Part shown: in pieces, positions 25,427-32,818 of the stretch
Layout of the letters: the number at the start of each line of letters is the position of its first letter
Position numbering within the stretch: position 1 is the first letter of the stretch
Origin: Lachnospiraceae bacterium
Lineage (GTDB): Bacteria > Bacillota > Clostridia > Lachnospirales > Lachnospiraceae
Reading direction: 5' to 3'
NCBI GenBank assembly: GCA_024698715.1
Contig: JAILRA010000089.1
Coordinates: 1 to 37,228, forward strand
Length of the DNA stretch: 37,228 bases
Program-made: the position numbers and the translations under genes
Notes under the pieces: generated by a model
Told to the model about the DNA's origin: nothing
Seen by the model: the letters and a program-made list of their open reading frames with translations, nothing else
Databases searched by the model: none

Positions 25427-26361
25427 GTGGAAAAAAAGAGAAGTATCATTCTTGATATTATTAAGATCACATGTACCGTCTGTATAATATTTCATCATTA
25501 TCAGCAGCTTACGGGTACATATTTTTATCGCGGCCTGAATTTCTACGGCGGCAGGTTTTATTTTGGGTATCCGGTCGAACTGTTCTTCCTTATCTCGGGT
25601 TTTGTAATGGTTCCCTATATCGACAGGATAAAAGATAAAATGTCTTTCGGCAGATTCTATGCCAAAAGGCTCATCAGGCTTCTGCCTACAATGATCGTAT
25701 CAACGATCCTTTATGACATTCTCCTTTTTGTTTATATAAACTTTTGCGAAGGTACCATCAGATATCCTTCCAAGATCGATTATTTCGGAAGTTTTATAAC
25801 GGCTCTCGGAATGGGAAACTGGTGCATTACCAAAGATTATGAGATCAATACCGTCAACTGGTATGTAAGTGTTCTGCTTATATGTTATTTCCTCATGTAT
25901 CTGCTTGTTTTCATATCAAAGAAGGCAAAGATCAACACGGCAATCCTTCTGGCGATCCCGATCGTTGCGGGAGTGTTCAGAACTTTCGGTATGGAATACT
26001 CTTTCCTTCCGTTTTTTTCTCCGAGGATCGCAAGGGGCTATATTCATTTCTTCGGCGGAATGCTTTTGGGAATCGTGGTCTTAAGTCTGACCAAAAAATA
26101 TAAAGGATATTATAAACCCGTTTTCGCTGAAAGAACCGGATATAAAAAGATCAAGAAAGTGATAGCGGAATTATCGGAAGCCACACTTGAAGTATATCTG
26201 TTCCAGCTTATCTTTCTTCTCGGATTGATCATACTGTCTTATTTTACGAATATCCGTCTTGTCAGCGGAAAACGATGCTTGTCTTTACTCTGGTAACATT
26301 TGCTACAGGATATTCATATCATTTTCTGATAGGAAAAAGAGTTTATTCGGGTCTTATATAA
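25427..26361 (+). pseudogene. Acyltransferase-3 family protein, frameshifted near the 3' end
   Basis: Membrane O-acyltransferase (PF01757) that would acylate envelope sugars. The GTG start at 25427 follows a GGGG site inside the upstream gene end. The N-terminus has the family pattern LDIIKITCTVCIIFHHY, GYPVELFFLISGF and AKRLIRLLPTMI; NTVNWYVSVLL follows later. The frame stops at 26294-26296 after GKRCLSLLW (289 aa), but the next frame continues at once with MLVFTLVTFATGYSYHFLIGKR up to TAA at 26359-26361, a perfect final membrane helix. Adding one A to the AAAA run at 26269-26272 restores a 311-residue protein. So either a real one-base deletion removes the last helix, or it is a homopolymer sequencing error. 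Confidence 0.82.
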
Positions 26362-26410
26362 ATGAATGATTATGTTTATCGAACCCTTATGAATATTAGA
26401 AGAACAGACA

Positions 26411-26436
26411 GGGAAATGGAAATGTAAAGATTTCCC
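26411..26436 (+). other. Hairpin between the acyltransferase and rnpB
   Basis: A perfect 7-bp stem GGGAAAT / ATTTCCC with a 12-nt loop and no T tract. It may be a weak transcript end for the envelope operon; evidence is limited to the pairing. Confidence 0.35.
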
Positions 26437-26450
26437 GAGTTATAATCGAA

Positions 26451-26479
26451 TTGATTTTTATGGGGGATATCATTATAAT
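26451..26479 (+). promoter_or_regulatory. Promoter of rnpB
   Basis: TTGATT-N17-TATAAT; the -10 ends 8 bp before the 5' end of the P1 stem of RNase P RNA, exactly where the start site should be. Confidence 0.88.
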
Positions 26480-26487
26480 CAGTATTT

Positions 26488-26817
26488 GAGTGGAACGGAC
26501 GATCGCGGCTCCTTTTGGAGGTGAGGAAAGTCCGGGCTTCACAGGGCAGGATGCCGGATAACGTCCGGTAGAGGTGACTCTCAGGAAAGTGCAACAGAAA
26601 ATAACCGCCCGTTTCGGCGGGTAAGGGTGAAAAGGCGGTGTAAGAGACCACCGCTTGTCCGGTAACGGGCAAGGCTGTGTAAACCCCATCCGAAGCAAGA
26701 CCAAATTGAGCCTATAAGCTTGCCCGGCTTGGTTCAGGTAGGTTGCTTGAAATTCGTGGCAACACGGATTCTAGACAGATGATCGTTCAAGACAGAACCC
26801 GGCTTACAGTTCCACTC
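26488..26817 (+). ncRNA. rnpB: RNase P RNA, bacterial type A
   Basis: The catalytic RNA of RNase P, which trims tRNA 5' leaders. The two universal core segments are present: GAGGAAAGTCCGGGCTTC near the 5' end and AGACAGAACCCGGCTTACAG near the 3' end, which pair as P4. The ends form a perfect 9-bp P1 stem (GAGTGGAAC / GTTCCACTC), defining a ~330-nt RNA. GGAAAGTGCAACAGAAA is the type A signature. Several short reading frames cross this region on both strands and are not genes. Confidence 0.97.
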
Positions 26818-26832
26818 GCTTTTGAGAATTAT

Positions 26833-26890
26833 GGTGCATGGCACCTAATCAAGGCACCTACGAACAGAGTGCCAGGCACCTACGGTGCCT
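26833..26890 (+). repeat. GTGCCAGGCACC-type palindromic repeats, probable rnpB terminator
   Basis: Two short hairpins lie just after rnpB: GGTGC-ATG-GCACC (26833-26845) and AGGCACC-TAC-GGTGCCT (26874-26890). The second is followed by a T-rich stretch, so it can act as an intrinsic terminator. An 18-base sequence at 26864-26881 (ACAGAGTGCCAGGCACCT) recurs exactly at 28351-28368 downstream of the next gene. Confidence 0.75.
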
Positions 26891-26922
26891 TTTATTTCAA
26901 GAATATGTGAGGGTGAATTCAG

Positions 26923-28287
26923 ATGAAAAGAAGTGTTAAAAGTATTGTAAGCGTAATCCTTTCGCTGATAATGATTATCGGTTTGATTCAGGTCAGTTCG
27001 ATTACGGCAAAAGCTGACGGAAATGTTGCAGATATTTTCAGTGATGTTCAGGCAGGACAATGGTACGTGGAAGCCGTTCAGTTTGTATATGACCGTGGAA
27101 TAATGGTCGGAACAAATGCTACAACCTTTGGGGTAAGTCAGAAACTTCAGCGTGAACAGTTTGCGCAGATTCTTTACAGTATGGCAGGAAAACCCGCTGT
27201 TGCAGCTGATGCAGAAAATCCTTTTAAAGATGTAAAGAACAATCCGGGATATCCCAGAGATGCAATTCTTTGGGCATATTCAGAGGGAATAGTTGCGGGA
27301 AATGCGGACGGAACCTTTGGCGTGGGACAGGCTATTCAAAGACAGGCAATAGCAGTCATGCTTTATAAATTTGCAAATGAATCATGTTTTGATTTGACAG
27401 CGGCTGATAATGCCATAGACGGATATGATGATAAGAGCAGCGTGGCAAACTGGGCAGCACCTTCAATGAAATGGGCAGTAACACAGGGCATTATTTCAGG
27501 AAAAGCAGGAAATAAACTTGATCCTGCGGGAAACGGAACAAGAGCCGAATGTGCCCAGATGATAATGAAGCTTGTGAAAAAGAATTCTGAATTACCGAAT
27601 GTCGGAGAAATTATTAAATTCGGCAAATATGAACAGGATGGAAATCTCGAGAACGGCAAAGAAGATATTGAATGGCAGGTAACGAAGACAGAAAATGATA
27701 AGAACAGAGTACTTGTCGTAAGCAGATTTGCACTTGATTGCAAAAAATACAATGAAACTCAGACAGATGTAACATGGGAAACATGTTCATTGAGAAAATG
27801 GCTTAATGATGATTTTAAAAATGAAGCGTTTTCGTCATGTGCACAAAAAAGAATACCGACAGTAAAAATATTAAATGAGAACAATCCGAAATACAACACC
27901 CCCGGCGGAAACAATACCGATGACCGAATATTCTGTCTGAGCTTGAAAGAGATGGAGAATTTGTTTGGCAGTTACAGTTGGTATGATAATGAATACATGT
28001 ATGGAAATAATCAGAATCTTATCTGCACACCTACACAGTATGCAATAAATAATGGCGCATATTATTATGATATTACCGAAGAGGATTATAACATTTTTCT
28101 GAAAGACAAAGGATATACAGAAGATGTAATCGGGCGCCGTGGGTGCAACTGGTGGCTTCGCTCCCCTGGGTCCCTTTCTAACCGTGCCTGCTATGTCGAC
28201 AACTATGGCAGCGCGGGCGCAACCTGCCACTACTATGTGAACTTCGATTACCTTGCGGTTCGTCCGGCCATGTATATAGAGTATTAG
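26923..28287 (+). CDS. SLH-domain surface protein with C-terminal DUF6273 domain
   Basis: 454 residues. A signal peptide (~1-31, ending AKAD) is followed by three S-layer homology repeats (~36-92, ~97-156, ~160-222) with the TRAE-like motifs LQREQ, IQRQA and TRAEC; SLH repeats bind secondary cell-wall polymers, placing the protein on the cell surface. The rest (~228-454) is DUF6273: EIIKFGKYEQDGNLENGKEDIEWQ, LDCKKYNETQTDVTWETCSLRKWLNDDF, and near the end WWLRSPG (410-416) and LAVRPAMYIEY. The last ~50 codons are G+C-rich, unlike the A+T-rich remainder. The ATG has a GTGAGGGTG site 8 bp upstream. No good promoter is seen, and it is bracketed by related repeats. A ligand-binding role is inferred from the DUF6273 fold family, not shown. 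Confidence 0.9.
   Translation: MKRSVKSIVSVILSLIMIIGLIQVSSITAKADGNVADIFSDVQAGQWYVEAVQFVYDRGIMVGTNATTFGVSQKLQREQFAQILYSMAGKPAVAADAENPFKDVKNNPGYPRDAILWAYSEGIVAGNADGTFGVGQAIQRQAIAVMLYKFANESCFDLTAADNAIDGYDDKSSVANWAAPSMKWAVTQGIISGKAGNKLDPAGNGTRAECAQMIMKLVKKNSELPNVGEIIKFGKYEQDGNLENGKEDIEWQVTKTENDKNRVLVVSRFALDCKKYNETQTDVTWETCSLRKWLNDDFKNEAFSSCAQKRIPTVKILNENNPKYNTPGGNNTDDRIFCLSLKEMENLFGSYSWYDNEYMYGNNQNLICTPTQYAINNGAYYYDITEEDYNIFLKDKGYTEDVIGRRGCNWWLRSPGSLSNRACYVDNYGSAGATCHYYVNFDYLAVRPAMYIEY
28147..28269 (+). other. Putative DGR variable-region-like segment inside the SLH-DUF6273 gene
   Basis: From WWLRSPG to AVRPA, invariant-looking codons (GCC, GTC, GGC, GCG, GTG) alternate with about 21 codons of the form NNC or NNT encoding S, L, N, R, C, Y, D, T, H and F. 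That is what adenine-specific mutagenic retrohoming of an AAY-rich template would produce. G+C over 28131-28269 is 86 of 139 (62%), against 42 of 140 (30%) in the 140 bases before it, counted by hand. No template repeat or reverse transcriptase is in the window. Confidence 0.5.
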
Positions 28288-28294
28288 AAAAACA

Positions 28295-28338
28295 AGAGTG
28301 CCAGGCACCTGCGGAGCCAGGCACTCTTTTTAATTCAG
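28295..28338 (+). repeat. 44-bp repeat, copy 1 (terminator-like hairpin)
   Basis: Begins 8 bp after the SLH-DUF6273 stop. AGAGTGCC pairs with GGCACTCT, then an A-A mismatch and a GGC/GCC extension around a 9-nt loop, followed by five T residues. Works as an intrinsic terminator for the gene. Identical to copy 2 over all 44 bp. Confidence 0.88.
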
Positions 28339-28352
28339 AGAATCTAGAGGAC

Positions 28353-28396
28353 AGAGTGCCAGGCACCTGCGGAGCCAGGCACTCTTTTTAATTCAG
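28353..28396 (+). repeat. 44-bp repeat, copy 2
   Basis: Exact second copy of the preceding 44-bp unit, 14 bp downstream, again with a hairpin plus T tract. Confidence 0.88.
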
Positions 28397-28424
28397 GCAC
28401 CTGTGGAGCCAGGCACTCTTTTTT
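28395..28424 (+). repeat. Truncated third copy of the 44-bp repeat
   Basis: Keeps the loop and right arm (GCACCTGTGGAGCCAGGCACTCT plus T run, one base differing) but lacks the left arm, so it cannot form the full hairpin. It abuts the iorA promoter. Confidence 0.8.
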
Positions 28425-28426
28425 CA

Positions 28427-28455
28427 TTGAATTAGAACAAAAAAAAGTATATAAT
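28427..28455 (+). promoter_or_regulatory. Promoter of iorAB
   Basis: TTGAAT-N17-TATAAT, directly after the truncated repeat and 36 bp before the iorA ATG. Confidence 0.75.
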
Positions 28456-28491
28456 ATCTATTTAGTATGGCATTTTAACGGAGGAAATAAA

Positions 28492-30228
28492 ATGGAAAAA
28501 AAGATTATGCTCGGAAACGAGGCTATCGCCCGCGGTGCATATGAAGCAGGCGTCAAAGTGTCTTCTGCTTATCCCGGCACACCCAGTACCGAAATAAGCG
28601 AAAACATAGTCAAATATCCTGAAATATACGCAGAATGGTCACCTAACGAAAAAGTGGCAATGGAAGTTGCAATCGGTGCATCCATGAGCGGCGTGAGAGC
28701 ATTATGCTCGATGAAAATGGTTGGTGTCAATGTAGCAAGCGACCCTCTTTACACTGTTTCCTATATCGGTGTGAACGGAGGACTTGTTCTTGTTGCCGCA
28801 GACGATCCCGGACTTTATTCTTCACAGAATGAGCAGGATTCAAGATGCGTTGCAAGAGTAGCTCAGGTGCCCGTACTTGAGCCTTCGGATTCTGCCGAAG
28901 CGAAAGAGTTTACCAAACTTGCTTTTGAACTTTCGGAAAAATATGACTGTCCCATAATGTTAAGAACAACCACACGTCTTGCACACAGCCAGGGTGTTGT
29001 TGAGCTTTGCGACAGAGAAGAGATAGAAGACAAGGTTTATGAAAGAAGCGTTCCCAAGAACGTTATGATGCCTGCAATGGCAAAGGGAAGACATGTATTC
29101 GTTGAGAAGCGTCTTAAAGACATGGCTGAAGATGCATGCACACTTCCCATCAATAAAGTTGAGATGAACGACACAAAAATCGGTGTCATTACATCGGGTA
29201 TTCCTTATCAGTACGTAAAAGAAGCACTTCCGGGCGCTTCAGTTCTTAAGCTCGGACTGGTTCATCCCCTTCCCAGAAAACTTATCGAAGATTTTGCTTC
29301 GAAAGTAGATACACTTTATGTTATCGAGGAACTCGAACCCCTTATCGAAGAGCAGGTTAAATCCTGGGGCATTAAGTGCCACGGCAAGGACATTCTTACC
29401 GTTCAGGGCGAGTATTCCGCAAATATGCTTAAGAAAGCCATCCTTAACGAAGAGGTTAAAACGGAAGAGCCCGCAAAGGTTCCCGCAAGACCTCCCATTC
29501 TCTGTCCCGGATGTCCTCACAGAAGCACATTTACGGTTCTTAACGAACTTAAACTTCATGCAGCAGGAGATATCGGATGTTACACATTGGGCGCCGTAGC
29601 ACCCCTTAACGTTATCGATACGACCGTTTGTATGGGTTCATCCATTTCCACACTTCACGGTATGGAAAAAGCCAAAGGAAAAGATTACATCAAGAACTGG
29701 GTAGCCGTTATCGGAGATTCGACATTCCTCCATACCGGTATCAACTCGCTTCTTAACATGGTATACAACAAAGCAACGGGTACAGTTATCATCGTGGATA
29801 ACTCCACCACGGGTATGACCGGTCATCAGGATCACGCTGCAACAGGCAAGACCTTGAGCGGCGAAGCAACATATGCAGTTGATCTTATCGACCTCTGCCA
29901 TGCACTCGGTGTAGAACATGTTACCGTTGTAAATGCTTTTGATACAGAGAAGTTAAAAGCAACGATCAAGGAAGAAGTTGCAAGAGATGAGGTTTCCGTT
30001 ATCATTTCTCAGGCACCCTGTGCTTTGCTTAAGAGCAATGTGTCTCATAAGAAATGTTATGCGATCCCCGACAAGTGCAAGAAGTGCGGAATGTGCTTAA
30101 AGCCCGGATGCCCCGCTATGAGAAAGAATGAAGACGGCACCATTGCGATTGACGATACAATGTGTAACGGTTGCGGACTTTGCGCATCAAGATGCAAGTT
30201 CGGTGCGATCGAGACAAGAGAGGTGTAA
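28492..30228 (+). CDS. iorA: Indolepyruvate:ferredoxin oxidoreductase, alpha subunit
   Basis: 578 residues. With IorB it oxidatively decarboxylates arylpyruvates (from Trp, Phe, Tyr) to aryl-acetyl-CoA and reduces ferredoxin; the reverse reaction can build aromatic amino acids. Visible: N-terminal pyrimidine-binding domain (MLGNEAIARGAYEAGVKVSSAYPGTPSTEI), CPGCPHR (~345), TPP domain with AAGDIGCYTLG, GDSTFLHTGIN and VDNSTTGMTGHQDHAATG, and two C-terminal 4Fe-4S motifs, CKKCGMCLKPGCP (~529-541) and CNGCGLCASRCKFGA (~558-572). Length is normal. A GGAGG site is 8 bp before the ATG. iorB follows after 2 bp. Own promoter just upstream. Confidence 0.97.
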   Translation: MEKKIMLGNEAIARGAYEAGVKVSSAYPGTPSTEISENIVKYPEIYAEWSPNEKVAMEVAIGASMSGVRALCSMKMVGVNVASDPLYTVSYIGVNGGLVLVAADDPGLYSSQNEQDSRCVARVAQVPVLEPSDSAEAKEFTKLAFELSEKYDCPIMLRTTTRLAHSQGVVELCDREEIEDKVYERSVPKNVMMPAMAKGRHVFVEKRLKDMAEDACTLPINKVEMNDTKIGVITSGIPYQYVKEALPGASVLKLGLVHPLPRKLIEDFASKVDTLYVIEELEPLIEEQVKSWGIKCHGKDILTVQGEYSANMLKKAILNEEVKTEEPAKVPARPPILCPGCPHRSTFTVLNELKLHAAGDIGCYTLGAVAPLNVIDTTVCMGSSISTLHGMEKAKGKDYIKNWVAVIGDSTFLHTGINSLLNMVYNKATGTVIIVDNSTTGMTGHQDHAATGKTLSGEATYAVDLIDLCHALGVEHVTVVNAFDTEKLKATIKEEVARDEVSVIISQAPCALLKSNVSHKKCYAIPDKCKKCGMCLKPGCPAMRKNEDGTIAIDDTMCNGCGLCASRCKFGAIETREV

Positions 30229-30230
30229 GC

Positions 30231-30800
30231 ATGGAAACAAAGAGTATTATGATAGTTGGTGTAGGCGGTCAGGGTACTTTGCTTACAAGCAGAATTTTAG
30301 GCGGTGTTATCACTGAAGCAGGATATGACGTTAAGCTTTCCGAGGTTCACGGAATGGCTCAGAGAGGCGGAAGCGTTGTAACTTTCGTTCGTTACGGTGA
30401 AAAGGTTTATGAGCCCATCGTTGAAGAAGGCTGTGCGGACGTTCTTATCGCATTTGAGAGACTTGAGGCATTAAGATATGCTCATTTCCTCAAAAAAGAC
30501 GGCGTTCTTATCGTAAACGATCAGAGAATAGAGCCGATGACAGTTCTTACCGGTGCTGCAGAATATCCCGAAAACATCATCGAGAACTTAAAGAACAAAT
30601 ACAAAGTTATCGATATTGATGCAATGGCTGAAGCCAAGAAGATCGGAAATGCGAGAGTATTCAATACGATCATCGTAGGCATCGCTGCAAAGCATATGGA
30701 TTTTGCAAAGGAAGACTGGATCAGGGTTATCGAAAAGACTGTTCCCGCAAAGACTATTGATATTAATAAAGCTGCTTTTGAAGCAGGTTACAACTTATAA
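30231..30800 (+). CDS. iorB: Indolepyruvate:ferredoxin oxidoreductase, beta subunit
   Basis: 189 residues, the gamma-domain partner of IorA (PF01558). It begins SIMIVGVGGQGTLLTSRILG and has the SEVHGMAQRGGSVVTFVRYG motif typical of this family. The ATG at 30231 follows AGAGGTG and lies 2 bp after the iorA stop, so translation should be coupled and the subunits made in equal amounts. A longer reading from 30171 would run into the iorA ferredoxin domain and is rejected. Confidence 0.96.
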   Translation: METKSIMIVGVGGQGTLLTSRILGGVITEAGYDVKLSEVHGMAQRGGSVVTFVRYGEKVYEPIVEEGCADVLIAFERLEALRYAHFLKKDGVLIVNDQRIEPMTVLTGAAEYPENIIENLKNKYKVIDIDAMAEAKKIGNARVFNTIIVGIAAKHMDFAKEDWIRVIEKTVPAKTIDINKAAFEAGYNL

Positions 30801-30802
30801 AA

Positions 30803-30920
30803 TCACACATCCGAAAGCCTTCCCCTTGAGGGGCGAACGTCGTCCGGCGGACGACAGGTTTGTGAGCCGACCGAGCAGGCAGACGAGACAAGGTGTCAGC
30901 GAAGCAGACGTATGAGGTGT
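30803..30920 (+). repeat. G+C-rich interspersed element, noncoding
   Basis: A G+C-rich block unlike its surroundings with internal hairpins CCCC-TTGA-GGGG (30823-30834) and GTCGTCC / GGACGAC (30840-30856), ending GAAGCAGACGTATGAGGTG. The phrase AAGCCTTCCCCTTGAGGGG resembles short interspersed repeats I have seen in many gut Clostridia. No open reading frame of interest. It separates iorB from the ligase gene. Confidence 0.55.
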
Positions 30921-30949
30921 ATATTTTAAACATATATTATTCACATTTT

Positions 30950-31030
30950 TATAATATAATTTTCCCCGGTGGGTTCGATTTATTTCGACTATCGATATGC
31001 TTTATAAAGCATATGGCAACGTGGGAAAAA
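30950..31030 (+). promoter_or_regulatory. Possible promoter and structured leader of the ligase gene
   Basis: TATAAT at 30950-30955 (poor -35) is followed by a leader with a perfect 20-bp palindrome ATATGCTTTATAAAGCATAT (30996-31015), which folds as an 8-bp stem with a TATA loop. It is enclosed by a longer-range stem, TTTTCCC (30960-30966) with GGGAAAA (31023-31029). Inside is TCGA-TTTATT-TCGA. The nested fold suggests a regulatory RNA or an operator, but it matches no riboswitch class I know. Confidence 0.45.
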
Positions 31031-31056
31031 GCATAAGACTTTAAGAGGAAACCAAA

Positions 31057-32358
31057 ATGATTTGGAATGAAGCAAGAGAATGCATGAGCCGCGACGAGAT
31101 GGCCAACATGCAGGGTGCAAGACTTAAAAAACTCGTCGCAAACGTTTATCACAATGTAGAATTCTACAGAAAAAAGATGCAGGAGATCGGGCTTGAACCC
31201 GGGGATATCAAAGGGATCGAAGATATTACAAAACTTCCTTTTACCACAAAGAACGACCTGAGAGACAATTATCCCTTCGGACTTCTTGCGGTACCCCAGT
31301 CACAGATCGTACGTGTCCATGCATCCAGCGGAACCACGGGTAAAGCTACCGTTGTTGCATACACTAGAAGAGATATTGAAGCATGGCAGGAATGCGTTGC
31401 AAGAGATCTAGTAATGTGCGGCATCACCAAAGAAGATATGATCCAGGTTGCTTACGGATACGGTCTTTTCACCGGTGGTCTCGGACTTCATTACGGTGCC
31501 GAAAATCTCGGCTGTATGACAGTACCCATGTCAACAGGCAATACCAAGAGACTTGTAACGATGATGGAAGATTTCGGTGCTACAGCCATCGCTTGTACTC
31601 CTTCTTATCTTCTTCATATCGCTGAAGTTATCGAGGAAATGGGTGTTAAGGACAAACTCAAATTAAAGACAGCCATCTGCGGTGCAGAACCCTGGACCGA
31701 GAAGATGCGGCTGCAGATTGAGGAAAAACTCGGTATCAATGCTCATGACATCTACGGACTTTCCGAAGTATGCGGACCCGGTGTTGCATGTGACTGTCAG
31801 TTCCACAAAGGACTTCATGTTCAGGAAGATCATTTCTTCGCTGAGATCATTGATAAAGAAACACTTACTCCTCTCGGAGACAATCAGGTTGGTGAACTTG
31901 TATTTACAACACTTACCAAAGAAGGATTACCCCTTCTTCGTTATCGTACCAAAGACCTTACAAGTATCGATCATTCAACCTGCGAATGCGGTCGTACAAC
32001 TCCCAGAATTTCCAAGTTCAAGGGAAGAAGCGACGATATGCTCATCATCCGCGGCGTAAACGTATTCCCTTCACAGGTTGAAACAGCACTTCTTGAGATC
32101 GAAGGCGTTACTCCTCACTACATGATGATCGTGGACAGAGTTAATAATCTTGATACTCTTGAAGTACAGGTTGAAGTTGAAGAAAGCGTATTCTCCGATG
32201 AGATCAGAGAGATGGAAGCTCTTACCAAGAAGATTTCCGCTGCACTTCAGAGCGCACTTCTTATTGCGGTTAAGGTTAAGCTTGTAGAGCCCAGAACTCT
32301 GGATCGTTTCGAAGGCAAATCAAAGCATGTAATCGATAAGAGAGTATTAGTAGACTAA
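31057..32358 (+). CDS. paaK: Phenylacetate--CoA ligase
   Basis: 433 residues, the usual PaaK length. An adenylate-forming enzyme that activates phenylacetate (or indole/hydroxyphenylacetate) with ATP and CoA, or runs in reverse from the aryl-CoA. The AMP-binding P-loop HASSGTTGKAT is at ~88-98, with AYGYGLFTGGLGLHYGAE, YGLSEVCGPGVACDC, LRYRTKDL and GRSDDMLIIRGVNVFPSQVE in the expected order. AGAGGAAACC precedes the ATG. With iorAB upstream and an ACT protein downstream, it fits aryl-CoA made from aromatic amino acids as the physiological partner. The exact acid is not readable. It may have its own promoter. Confidence 0.95.
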   Translation: MIWNEARECMSRDEMANMQGARLKKLVANVYHNVEFYRKKMQEIGLEPGDIKGIEDITKLPFTTKNDLRDNYPFGLLAVPQSQIVRVHASSGTTGKATVVAYTRRDIEAWQECVARDLVMCGITKEDMIQVAYGYGLFTGGLGLHYGAENLGCMTVPMSTGNTKRLVTMMEDFGATAIACTPSYLLHIAEVIEEMGVKDKLKLKTAICGAEPWTEKMRLQIEEKLGINAHDIYGLSEVCGPGVACDCQFHKGLHVQEDHFFAEIIDKETLTPLGDNQVGELVFTTLTKEGLPLLRYRTKDLTSIDHSTCECGRTTPRISKFKGRSDDMLIIRGVNVFPSQVETALLEIEGVTPHYMMIVDRVNNLDTLEVQVEVEESVFSDEIREMEALTKKISAALQSALLIAVKVKLVEPRTLDRFEGKSKHVIDKRVLVD

Positions 32359-32370
32359 GGGGGTGGCACT

Positions 32371-32799
32371 ATGTATTTAAAACAGTTGACGGTATTTCTT
32401 GAAAACAGAGAAGGCAGACTTGACAGTGTTACGGATATTCTCGCAACAAACAATATCAACATCGTTTGCCTTTCACTTGCCGATACGAGCGAATACGGAG
32501 TTATCAGAATGATAGTTTCCGATCCCGATAAGGCTAAAACAATACTTAAAGAAGCAGGCTGTCTTACAAGACTCACGGATGTTCTTGCAATAAGCATGGA
32601 ACAGAAGGCCGGCTCTCTTAACAGACTTACAAAGATATTCTCAGAACAGGCGATAAACATCGAATATATGTATACTCTCAATTCAAGCAGGGAAGCCGGT
32701 TCGATGATAATAAAATGTTCCGATATAGACAAAGGATACGAGGCGGTTAAAAAAGCGGGATTCACACTGGTCGATCCCGGGACGGCGTATTCCATGTGA
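32371..32799 (+). CDS. Tandem ACT domain protein
   Basis: 142 residues made of two ACT domains, ~1-68 (KQLTVFLENREGRLDSVTDILATNNINIV) and ~70-140 (VLAISMEQKAGSLNRLTKIFSEQAINIEYMYT). ACT domains bind amino acids as regulatory ligands. No enzyme domain is attached. Start has a strong GGGGGTGG site and lies 12 bp after the ligase gene. This ior-paaK-ACT order is common in anaerobes, so the protein probably senses an aromatic amino acid for the pathway; that is inference. Confidence 0.9.
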   Translation: MYLKQLTVFLENREGRLDSVTDILATNNINIVCLSLADTSEYGVIRMIVSDPDKAKTILKEAGCLTRLTDVLAISMEQKAGSLNRLTKIFSEQAINIEYMYTLNSSREAGSMIIKCSDIDKGYEAVKKAGFTLVDPGTAYSM

Positions 32800-32818
32800 T
32801 CAAAAAATCAGTATTTAT

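Noticed and set aside
26376..26704. Reading frames on the - strand across rnpB
   Set aside because: They are antisense to a highly structured RNA gene and show no codon or motif support.
28295..28424. CRISPR array
   Set aside because: Only two full repeats, a 14-bp gap, hairpin-terminator structure and no spacers of normal size or cas genes.
30978..31030. Known riboswitch classes (SAM, THF, preQ1, ZTP, fluoride) in the ligase leader
   Set aside because: None of the conserved core sequences of these classes was present; only the pairing is reported.
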